40,731 nucleotides of DNA from a virus, in IMG/VR virus record IMGVR_UViG_3300009177_001103, positions 1-40,731 of that record; one strand, 5' to 3'. Numbering within the stretch: the stretch's first letter is position 1; every line of letters begins with the position of its first letter. The translations under genes were made by a program, and so were the position numbers. The notes beneath the pieces were generated by a model. That model ran no database searches. It was not told where the DNA came from and saw only the letters and a program-made list of their open reading frames with translations. Below are positions 1-6,052 of the stretch, piece by piece.

Positions 1-215
1 ATAGGAGCCCGTGTAATAACCCGTTGGTTGCGCGGATTCGTGAAGTATTGTTTCCCGTACCCCAACGTAGCCCTGTACTTTCCCCCACCATTGCGCCGCG
101 CTTCTTTCTGTCCATACCTCAGTCGGTGTACGCCGCGCCTGGCATGGATACGAGGGGCACGGTCAGGCTGAACGCCAAAGGTCCAGTTATCTCGCTGTGC
201 TGGAGGGTTCGGCAT
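1..215 (-). CDS. Partial hypothetical protein downstream of TraF
   Basis: A reading frame opens at an ATG that overlaps the TAA stop of the TraF gene (TAATG) and stays open for 71 codons to the window edge, so only the N-terminus is visible. The peptide is basic (begins MPNPPAQRDNW) and shows no signal peptide or recognised motif. The overlap suggests translational coupling in the conjugation operon. I do not recognise the family; the call rests on the overlap and the absence of stops. Confidence 0.4.
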   Translation of the reverse strand, partial: MPNPPAQRDNWTFGVQPDRAPRIHARRGVHRLRYGQKEARRNGGGKYRATLGYGKQYFTNPRNQRVITRAP

Positions 216-736
216 TACCATGTCCAGGCCGGCTTCATCGTTTCCACAATGCTGTCCTGAGAAAGTAGGCCCCAGTACCGAGAATCGAAGCTGCGTTCGT
301 TGTACGGCGCGAGACAGAAAACTAGCCCACGCGGCACTGTGATTACACCGAGGAACCGAGCAGGGTAGGGCCGCCCCTTTGAGTCTTGTTCAAAAACCTT
401 CGTGTTGGAAACAGATTCCCCATTGATGCTTACTCCTTCTGGAGCCACGACCACGACATCTCCTTCCGTTGCAGCAATCGGCTTCACTAACATCTCTGTC
501 CACCCTGGACATAAGCCAAAGCCGATGTACCCGCGCGCCTTGGCCTGCATTGCCATGGCCTTGGGTAGGCAGAAAGAAATTAGTGATCCTTTCGTTGCCT
601 GCTTCCTGTCTCCTTTCCAGTAGTATCCAAGCGGCAAACTTGCTGAGTCATTGTAACGCCAGGGCAAGAAAGGCTTGATTGTCATCGGCAGTAACCCAAG
701 CAGGAGCAGAAGGTAAATGGTTTTCACTGTTTTCAT
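215..736 (-). CDS. traF: TraF-type conjugal transfer signal peptidase (S26C)
   Basis: A 173-residue membrane-anchored serine protease of the TraF/LepB group. In RP4-type systems TraF processes and cyclises the pilin. An N-terminal membrane segment (about residues 7-20) is followed by the catalytic serine motif SLPLG (Ser33), the lysine in LVKP (Lys85) and the conserved aspartate in SFDSRYWG (Asp151), so the family's catalytic residues appear intact. It lies at the visible end of the trb-like operon, after the DUF2274-like and small membrane genes. The start at 736 has no strong ribosome binding site. The window shows no obvious TrbC-type pilin substrate. Confidence 0.85.
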   Translation of the reverse strand: MKTVKTIYLLLLLGLLPMTIKPFLPWRYNDSASLPLGYYWKGDRKQATKGSLISFCLPKAMAMQAKARGYIGFGLCPGWTEMLVKPIAATEGDVVVVAPEGVSINGESVSNTKVFEQDSKGRPYPARFLGVITVPRGLVFCLAPYNERSFDSRYWGLLSQDSIVETMKPAWTW

Positions 737-840
737 GGTGCCGTCACTGTTCTGTTCTTTTGTTACGCTGCGGAGTTAAGGAAAGGGCTATCCGTTTTCA
801 CTTGTTTGACATCCAAGCTGAAAATTTTTCACTTCATCTC

Positions 841-1095
841 TCAATGAGTGAGCAAAAACCAGAGTCCGCCCAACCCAATGAAGGTGCTCACAGAGGAGAG
901 AAGATACGAATGAGCAGATCCCCATGCTACGATTTCTTGGCCAGTATGGGGGTGAAGGCTGAAATCCAATACTATGAATGGAAGAACAATAAGCAATGTT
1001 TTCAACACCCCAATCTCACACATGGCGTAAAAAACAATCCACACGAGGGTAAAGATAAGAACAGCGGCGAATATCTCTATGGGATTACACATCAT
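841..1095 (-). CDS. Small multi-pass membrane protein, conjugation operon
   Basis: An 84-residue protein with about three hydrophobic stretches (residues 7-26, 32-46 and 64-82), so almost entirely membrane embedded. The start at 1095 follows an AGGAGTG ribosome binding site. It sits between the DUF2274-like gene and traF in the same orientation and is probably co-transcribed. Position suggests an accessory transfer-channel membrane protein, but no Trb family is recognisable. The 100 bases between it and traF contain no convincing gene. Confidence 0.6.
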   Translation of the reverse strand: MMCNPIEIFAAVLIFTLVWIVFYAMCEIGVLKTLLIVLPFIVLDFSLHPHTGQEIVAWGSAHSYLLSSVSTFIGLGGLWFLLTH

Positions 1096-1108
1096 TGTTT
1101 CTTCACTC

Positions 1109-1282
1109 CTATCCTATCTGTACCTCTCTTTTATTTCTTCGATGTCCAAAGAGTTGATAGACTATAAAATTGAAGAATCCCAAGGCAAGAAATGCTTGTG
1201 CGACCCATGGCCGTTCTGGATACAGGAAGATAAGAAACGGCGCCATTGCTAAGGGTAAGAGTACAGTAAGGGGAAAGCTCAC
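1109..1282 (-). CDS. Small membrane protein (57 aa)
   Basis: A GTG start overlaps the stop of the upstream DUF2274-like gene (GTGA), giving 57 residues with two hydrophobic segments (MSFPLTVLLPLAMAPFLIFL and a second around residues 30-45) and a basic tail. The tight overlap supports translation as part of the operon. Small two-segment proteins such as TrbD/VirB3 occur in these operons, but I see no diagnostic residues, so that assignment is not made. Confidence 0.5.
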   Translation of the reverse strand: MSFPLTVLLPLAMAPFLIFLYPERPWVAQAFLALGFFNFIVYQLFGHRRNKREVQIG

Positions 1283-1626
1283 TTCCGCACCTCCTCACCA
1301 TTCAGCCGAACAGCGGAGAGATCCACATCCGGCACTTCTTTGTCTCCATTGAAATACGTGGCTTTGTATTCGTAGACTTCTTCCTTCCTCCCATTCTTCT
1401 TACTGACGGGCATTTGCTGTGCCTTCAACCAGATGAAGAAATCCGGGCTCACCTTTTTCGTGAGGAACGCGGAAACAACAGCGGTCATCAATTGACCATC
1501 AGTCTTGAAGTGTTGACCGAGCGTTTTTGCGTACTCTTCATACTGCTGTACAAGGTCATACGTTGCAGCTTCGAGTCTGAAGTTAATGGTTATTGCTTTC
1601 CGGTGATCGGGGGCATCGAGTTTCAT
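1279..1626 (-). CDS. DUF2274-like protein of trb operons
   Basis: A 115-residue protein. The start at 1626 is chosen for its AAAGGAGA ribosome binding site; the frame extends upstream without one. The N-terminal part (MKLDAPDHRKAITINFRLEA, then a helix with YEEYAKTLGQ) resembles, from memory, the short DUF2274 proteins that follow trbI in proteobacterial trb operons: a basic start, a beta strand and two helices of ribbon-helix-helix style. The location a few genes after trbI fits. The C-terminal extension of about 40 residues (KKNGRKEEVYEYKATYFNGD) is not part of the usual short form. The role is unknown. Confidence 0.6.
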   Translation of the reverse strand: MKLDAPDHRKAITINFRLEAATYDLVQQYEEYAKTLGQHFKTDGQLMTAVVSAFLTKKVSPDFFIWLKAQQMPVSKKNGRKEEVYEYKATYFNGDKEVPDVDLSAVRLNGEEVRK

Positions 1627-1639
1627 GCGGTCTCCTTTG

Positions 1640-1795
1640 TTATTTTTCTGAAGGCTTACAGTAGCCAGTGATCCAGTTGGGTTGCTGTTGCAAAACCACA
1701 AGCCTTGCCTCACAGTCAGATTGCGAAGTGTAGCCGTTATCCCATACTGGAACCGGCTCTCCGTTAATGAGGAGTAAGTACACGAGCATCCACAT
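1640..1795 (-). CDS. Small exported protein, tandem paralogue A
   Basis: A 51-residue protein starting MWMLVYLLLING after an AGGAAG ribosome binding site. A short hydrophobic start is followed by a polar part with two cysteines (SDCEARL and ITGYC). It aligns along its length with the next gene upstream (1804-1965): both share MW, LLING, a Y-S-C block and ITG-x-C. The cysteine pair may form a disulfide after export; that is inference. No known family recognised. Confidence 0.55.
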   Translation of the reverse strand: MWMLVYLLLINGEPVPVWDNGYTSQSDCEARLVVLQQQPNWITGYCKPSEK

Positions 1796-1803
1796 ATTAC
1801 TTC

Positions 1804-1965
1804 CTAGGGCGCTTCGGGCATTTCTTCGCAGCGACCTGTGATGAATCGCGGATCACTGCGTAGCTCGTCGAGAATCTGTTCACATTTAGAGAGGGAGTAG
1901 TATTTATATCCGATCTCCGCCTCTACGTGGCCGTTTATCAGTAAAAAGTAGAGCACCAACCACAT
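1804..1965 (-). CDS. Small exported protein, tandem paralogue B
   Basis: A 53-residue protein starting MWLVLYFLLINGHVEAEIGY after a GGAGAT ribosome binding site. The longer upstream extension of the frame has no such site. It shows a hydrophobic N-terminus and cysteines at SKCEQ and TGRC, matching its neighbour 1640-1795 in layout and spacing, so the pair looks like a tandem duplication. Both leaders have TAAT before the ATGTGG start. Function unknown; possibly a periplasmic accessory of the transfer apparatus. Confidence 0.6.
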   Translation of the reverse strand: MWLVLYFLLINGHVEAEIGYKYYSLSKCEQILDELRSDPRFITGRCEEMPEAP

Positions 1966-1966
1966 A

Positions 1967-2116
1967 TTATCTCCAGGCGTACAGTTGAATCCCAAGCGCT
2001 AGCCATAAGAGACCCACTGTGCAGACGAGAAGTATAGGAAAGGGGGAAATAGTCCAGGCTTCTCCGAGCGCTAATACAACAAGGAAAGTAAGTATTCCCC
2101 AGATAATAAGCTTCAT
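1967..2116 (-). CDS. Small membrane protein (49 aa)
   Basis: An ATG directly preceded by AGGAGG, which itself overlaps the stop codon of the upstream gene, opens a 49-residue hydrophobic peptide (MKLIIWGILTFLVVLALGEA, then a second hydrophobic stretch ending QLYAWR). Two membrane segments are predicted by eye. The strong ribosome binding site and operon position support it. Family unknown. Confidence 0.55.
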   Translation of the reverse strand: MKLIIWGILTFLVVLALGEAWTISPFPILLVCTVGLLWLALGIQLYAWR

Positions 2117-2120
2117 CCTC

Positions 2121-2312
2121 CTAGAAATCATCATTCTCTTCAACGTAAATAAGAATCTTCACCACATGGAATCCAACGAACCCGAGGAGCCAGAGCATGG
2201 CAATCAAGACGAAGGCTCGTAAAGAGTAAGCAGCGAGCCACATAAGTAGCAACCATGAGCACCCGATGATGACACAGAGAAGAATGCAGTCGCGCAAGAA
2301 TGAAGGTTTCAT
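2121..2312 (-). CDS. Small membrane protein (63 aa)
   Basis: The start at 2312 follows GTAGGAGCTGCTCCA. The frame extends upstream, but that part overlaps the better-supported gene at 2324-2488. It encodes 63 residues with two long hydrophobic helices (about 8-28 and 30-55) and an acidic tail (VEENDDF). Co-directional and tightly spaced with its neighbours behind trbI. No family recognised. Confidence 0.6.
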   Translation of the reverse strand: MKPSFLRDCILLCVIIGCSWLLLMWLAAYSLRAFVLIAMLWLLGFVGFHVVKILIYVEENDDF

Positions 2313-2323
2313 TGGAGCAGCTC

Positions 2324-2488
2324 CTACCCAAACAACGAATACAATAAAATGATGGGGGCCTGCCACGCGGCAATCGTCCAGACAGGGATATCCCGCTCCT
2401 CTGTGCTGATTGTCTTGTCGCCAAGTACGATGGACAAGCCAAACGCGCACATAAAAATGACCTTGAAAAAAGTAAACAGTGCATCCAT
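2324..2488 (-). CDS. Small membrane protein directly after trbI
   Basis: The ATG overlaps the TAA of the trbI-like gene (TAATG), giving a 54-residue peptide starting MDALFTFFKVIFMCAFGLSI and ending in a second hydrophobic segment (APIILLYSLFG). The overlap indicates translational coupling to TrbI. It could be a small inner-membrane partner of the VirB10-like channel protein, but that is only positional inference. Confidence 0.55.
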   Translation of the reverse strand: MDALFTFFKVIFMCAFGLSIVLGDKTISTEERDIPVWTIAAWQAPIILLYSLFG

Positions 2489-3747
2489 TAGTTTCTCCTC
2501 CAGGGACCGGGGAACTCTTGAATTTGTTGGAATGTGGCTACGAAGTTATATCCGACCGGGACCGATACTGTTGGACGAATTCGCAACTTCCTACGCAACT
2601 CTTCTCCGATGACTTGCCCCAACACTTGCCCGAACCCTTGAGCCGCGGCATCTTGTGGCGACATCTGGTAGCCGTACCCGTCATATGATGAACTCTGGTA
2701 GGTTGCCATTCTGACGCCGGCTGCAACGAGAGAAAGAATTGCTGCGGACCCGTAGCGCTGGAAGAAGTGGTGGTTCACTGGTCCGTCAATGCCTTGAATC
2801 CCATTTTGCATCTGCGCATTGATCCCAGGCGCTGCTAAGTAGGCCCCGTTGGGATAGTCCGCATTCGGTGGGAACTGGAGTAAGGTCAGCTTCAAGTTCA
2901 ACACAGGCTGTTCGTTGTTATCCATGCTGGGATCTCCGATGCCGACCACTCGTGTGCCAGCGGGAATCAGCACCTCTTTTGAGTACAGAGAATCGAGCAC
3001 GTCCGTGTTCACATGTCCTACCCAGGACCCGCCCGGCGCATCGGAGTTGGCCCATTGATCTAACGTGATTGGTAAGTGTGTCCCGGCATAGAGAATGTGA
3101 GACGATCGGGGAGCGCTCAGGTAACTGGTGGAAAGCGGGCCAGCATTGGCGAGTTGTTGATTTGCAATCTGCGGCTGTCCTTCCGTTGTCCCTGTCCCTG
3201 TCTCTTGCGTGGCTCCATTACTTGCTTGACTATTCATTACCGCAGCAAGAGTAGGGGTCACCCCGGCTCCTGTCTTCTCGGTATTGTTGTACAGATTGCC
3301 ATCACTCACAGACCGTAGTGCTTTGTTTTTTTCGTCGTAGCGTGTCTCGATCGTTTTCATGTCTTGCTTAAAGAAGAGATCCGTACGTTGCATTTTGCGA
3401 TCCATTGCTGATTGTCTGAGCGCAAAGTATTCACGCCACCCAGTATCAAAGAGCGCCATCTGCTGGCGGAACTTCGCTTCTTCCCACCGCTTATCAATCG
3501 GCTCTTCCTTTGGCTTCTCTGGAAGGTCAATCTTTGGTGGTGGCGGTAACGGTTTCTCTACGATGTCTTTCGTTACCATCGGGTTACCACCCACGACCGT
3601 GAGGTCTGGAGTCTTGGTGCGGCTGACTACGCCGTAGTACCACAAAGACCCGATAAATAGGACAGGAATACTGACGCATACAACAACGAGACGCCATCGA
3701 ATACGACGACTTTGATGAGGGGCCGCCCCTGTGACATTAGTTGCCAT
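2488..3747 (-). CDS. trbI: TrbI / VirB10-like conjugal transfer channel protein
   Basis: A 419-residue protein of the VirB10/TrbI family, which spans the envelope in type IV secretion channels and joins the inner-membrane and outer-membrane rings. Visible parts in order: a short cytoplasmic start; one membrane segment (about 22-40); a proline-rich stretch (EKPLPPPPKIDLPEKPKEEP); a Gln/Thr-rich linker; and the C-terminal beta-barrel domain with family signatures VLIPAGTRVVG, GIDGPVNHHFFQRYG, a glycine/alanine-rich antenna region and IRPTVSVPVGYNF near the end. Its start overlaps the stop of TrbG (TAATG). Length and motif order are normal for the family. Confidence 0.85.
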   Translation of the reverse strand: MATNVTGAAPHQSRRIRWRLVVVCVSIPVLFIGSLWYYGVVSRTKTPDLTVVGGNPMVTKDIVEKPLPPPPKIDLPEKPKEEPIDKRWEEAKFRQQMALFDTGWREYFALRQSAMDRKMQRTDLFFKQDMKTIETRYDEKNKALRSVSDGNLYNNTEKTGAGVTPTLAAVMNSQASNGATQETGTGTTEGQPQIANQQLANAGPLSTSYLSAPRSSHILYAGTHLPITLDQWANSDAPGGSWVGHVNTDVLDSLYSKEVLIPAGTRVVGIGDPSMDNNEQPVLNLKLTLLQFPPNADYPNGAYLAAPGINAQMQNGIQGIDGPVNHHFFQRYGSAAILSLVAAGVRMATYQSSSYDGYGYQMSPQDAAAQGFGQVLGQVIGEELRRKLRIRPTVSVPVGYNFVATFQQIQEFPGPWRRN

Positions 3748-4886
3748 TATTGCCTCGTGATCTGCACAGTGGGTTGATTCTTATCCGCCCCGTACCGGAT
3801 CTCCGCTTTATCGAAGAGTCCCTCGACGGTGATCCAAGGAAGTGCTTGCATGTTTATATTTGGGATGAGTTCCTCACCGCTCCGCTGAATAAAGATTGCC
3901 GGGATACCAAGTGTCTCTAGACCAGAGGGAAGCAGAATAAAGGTGCGGGCGTTATCGTTGGCAACGAAGGAAGGACAGAACCGTGCACCGCCACACTCAA
4001 TTTTGTAGTTAGTGTAGACATGGCTCAGGTCCGTCTGTAGCCCATGCGCCACAATGGTCTTCTCGTGGGCTTGGTGCTCTTGGGCTATGGCGTTGAGCTT
4101 CTTGACGATATTTTCTGGATACCAGAATTGCAGGAGCTTTGTAGTCTTGGACCCTGACACGGCATTGATTGTGTACATCCGGCGATTGGTGCCGAAGCTC
4201 ACGGTGGTTTTCATGTAGGGCAGTGTGTCTTTCGGCTTTAAGAGCAGCGTCTGTACAACCCCGTCTCCTTCTCCATATTGCAACGGAAACGCAATCCACC
4301 GTTCTTCATCAGCGAGATAGAATCCGTTCTTATTAAGAATGAACTCTCCGGGCTCCAGCTGGATCTTGCAGAAGTCGAGGGCTTTACAGTAGACCGTCGG
4401 TTCTTTCTTCAGGTTGTACGGCCACACGATGAATCCTGTGGTCTTGGTCCGGTCTATAATGTCCGCCTTGCCAGTCTGAATAAATCGTGAAGCCGCTTCA
4501 CTGATGTCCGGTTCCAACGTGTCTAAGAAATTCACTGGAGTCGGGGGAACAATCGGTTCCGGTGCCGGAGTCTCGACAGCATGTGCTTGTATCATAGGTG
4601 GGGGAGGTGGAGCGTATGGTTTCTTTGTGGAGCAGCCTAAGACCCAAGGCAGGAGCGCCATACCAAGAAGAACTATAGAGATGGGTGTATGGTGGTATCT
4701 GTGTAGGAAGAAGCAGATTACTGCTCCGGCCAGATACGCCCCCGCTAACAAAAGAGAGTCGTGTACTACACGTTGAGGCATCGGTGCTGTATGTGGGGGA
4801 ACAAGAGGAAGAAGAACCCATATGGTAGCCCCAAGGAACAGATACCCCAGAGAGAGGCAACTGACACGAAAACCGAAAATGCTCAT
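3747..4886 (-). CDS. trbG: TrbG / VirB9-like outer-ring protein with extra N-terminal membrane segments
   Basis: A 379-residue VirB9/TrbG homologue, an outer-ring component of type IV secretion channels that binds VirB10. The body contains GFIVWPYNLKKEPTVYC, IQLEPGE and NRRMYTINAVSGS, all typical of the family. Unusually, about 70 residues precede the lipoprotein-like signal (ALLPWVLGC, Cys85). They hold two hydrophobic segments (about 10-30 and 44-61), so the protein looks like a small membrane protein fused ahead of the usual lipoprotein start. The start at 4886 has a GGGAG ribosome binding site, which favours the long form; translation from an internal Met would give a more ordinary TrbG. 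A proline-rich linker follows Cys85. Confidence 0.83.
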   Translation of the reverse strand: MSIFGFRVSCLSLGYLFLGATIWVLLPLVPPHTAPMPQRVVHDSLLLAGAYLAGAVICFFLHRYHHTPISIVLLGMALLPWVLGCSTKKPYAPPPPPMIQAHAVETPAPEPIVPPTPVNFLDTLEPDISEAASRFIQTGKADIIDRTKTTGFIVWPYNLKKEPTVYCKALDFCKIQLEPGEFILNKNGFYLADEERWIAFPLQYGEGDGVVQTLLLKPKDTLPYMKTTVSFGTNRRMYTINAVSGSKTTKLLQFWYPENIVKKLNAIAQEHQAHEKTIVAHGLQTDLSHVYTNYKIECGGARFCPSFVANDNARTFILLPSGLETLGIPAIFIQRSGEELIPNINMQALPWITVEGLFDKAEIRYGADKNQPTVQITRQ

Positions 4887-4897
4887 AGATAACTCCC

Positions 4898-5584
4898 TTA
4901 CTTCATCTCGCTATACGAAAACTCACTGACAAATACTCCATCCCGTGAGACTTCGCGTTCTGCTCCCGTTAACTTGCTTGGGTCTTTCAGTTCGAGAGTG
5001 CCACTACCTGCAAACTGCTGCGGTGTCCTGTTATGTGTCGGCTCTCGTGTTTGTTCCTGCCACCGGGCAGTAAACGAGTTCCCCGTCTGAATGGCGACTT
5101 GCACGGTGCCTTCAATAACGGACCGTGAAAGATCGCGGGCATTGAGGTCGTCAGGTTTTCCCTCGCGGGCAAAATACTCATCAATGAAGTGCTGCGCCTT
5201 CGTCCTGCTCATGTGATACGCAATGTTGGTTTCTTGCTGGAGTACAGCATCCCGTGTCACGAGCCGTATCCCCTTAATGTACCGTTCTAGCCTCAGTCGA
5301 ATAGCTTCTTGATCGTGCGCGTCAACAGACCGAATCCCGAACTGCCACGAATTTCCTAGTGCGTCAGTCACGTCGCGGTAATGAAATTCCTTCCTTCCAA
5401 AAGAGAGAGCCACCACCGCCACGAGTAGGGCAACTGCAACCCCAGACACTGCCCACAGACTTACCTGGAGGTCATGCTTCTCTTTGTCTTTCTGTGTAAG
5501 GATGTCGGACCAGTAGCCGACATTGGTTTGGTCAATGTCGAGGATCGGATGCGGCGCTGTCTTTTCTGTTCTCGTAGAAGGCAT
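4898..5584 (-). CDS. trbF: TrbF / VirB8-like inner-membrane protein
   Basis: A 228-residue bitopic inner-membrane protein of the VirB8/TrbF group, which helps assemble the type IV secretion channel. A cytoplasmic start of about 40 residues precedes a single membrane segment (about 43-62). The NTF2-like periplasmic domain contains an arginine-rich helix (RLERYIKGIRLVTRDAVLQQ), an AYHMSRTKAQHFIDEYF helix and a closing strand (GVFVSEFSYSEMK). It is the first gene of the operon; the start at 5584 has AAGGAA upstream. In typical trb operons TrbB, C, D, E, J and L lie before TrbF. Here they are absent from that position and would have to be left of the window or missing. Confidence 0.8.
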   Translation of the reverse strand: MPSTRTEKTAPHPILDIDQTNVGYWSDILTQKDKEKHDLQVSLWAVSGVAVALLVAVVALSFGRKEFHYRDVTDALGNSWQFGIRSVDAHDQEAIRLRLERYIKGIRLVTRDAVLQQETNIAYHMSRTKAQHFIDEYFAREGKPDDLNARDLSRSVIEGTVQVAIQTGNSFTARWQEQTREPTHNRTPQQFAGSGTLELKDPSKLTGAEREVSRDGVFVSEFSYSEMK

Positions 5585-5643
5585 GAGGAAGATTCCTTAT
5601 TCACTTACACATTGACATCACAATTTGTTCGATATACTGTGAC

Positions 5644-5679
5644 ATACAATGTATATAGCAAAGTCGAAACAAAATGCAA
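5644..5679 (-). promoter_or_regulatory. Candidate promoter and operator of the trb operon
   Basis: On the minus strand TTGCAT (5679-5674) and TATATA (5657-5652) are 16 bases apart, a plausible sigma-70 promoter pointing into trbF. The -10 overlaps an 11-base palindrome ATACAATGTAT (5644-5654), a likely operator. The divergent ribbon-helix-helix gene nearby is the natural candidate to bind it. Read from sequence only. Confidence 0.4.
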
Positions 5680-5723
5680 GCGCCTTCTTTTTTGTGTTCC
5701 CCTTCCCTCAAAACGCGGCCACT

Positions 5724-5751
5724 TTGCACACCGTGCGCGGTCCGCTATAAG
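5724..5751 (+). promoter_or_regulatory. Candidate promoter of the ribbon-helix-helix gene
   Basis: TTGCAC (5724-5729) and TATAAG (5746-5751) are separated by 16 bases. The -10 nearly touches the first ATG (5753), so transcription would begin close to the second ATG (5759), implying a leaderless or nearly leaderless mRNA. A short inverted repeat ACCG/CGGT lies in the spacer. Confidence 0.35.
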
Positions 5752-5752
5752 T

Positions 5753-5968
5753 ATGTCGATGCCTAGCACACCCAAAGAAAAAAAAGCAAGAGGCGCGAAC
5801 CCTCCACAGGATCAAGGACTCTATTTACGAGTGAGTCGGGAATTGATGCAAAAGATTGACGAGGCAGTGACGACACGCCGGCGAGGAGCGCCTGGCTTGA
5901 ATGTCTCGCGTTCTGGGGTTGTGCGGGAGCTGCTCTTGCGGGTATTAGCGGAGAAAGAGTCACTGTAA
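5753..5968 (+). CDS. Ribbon-helix-helix transcriptional regulator
   Basis: A 71-residue protein with a basic, flexible N-terminus and a ribbon-helix-helix fold: a strand (GLYLRVSRE), helix A (LMQKIDEAVTTR) and helix B after the SRSG turn (VVRELLLRVLAEK). This pattern is typical of CopG/Arc/ParG-like DNA-binding dimers. It is transcribed away from the trb operon, from a gap with palindromic sequence, and so probably controls that operon and itself. Translation could start at 5753 or at the second ATG, 5759. A partition role (ParG-like) cannot be excluded, but no ParA-like ATPase is seen nearby. Confidence 0.7.
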   Translation: MSMPSTPKEKKARGANPPQDQGLYLRVSRELMQKIDEAVTTRRRGAPGLNVSRSGVVRELLLRVLAEKESL

Positions 5969-6052
5969 CTTCGATAGTTTCCACCTTCCTAACACACCCA
6001 ATCCGGCGCATACTCTTTCCTACCGTCCGCAACTGGGCGGGAAAGGAAGAGT

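Noticed and set aside
679-1167. Plus-strand frame of 162 codons opposite the small membrane genes
   Set aside because: Antisense to membrane-protein genes with good ribosome binding sites; the product has no domain features.
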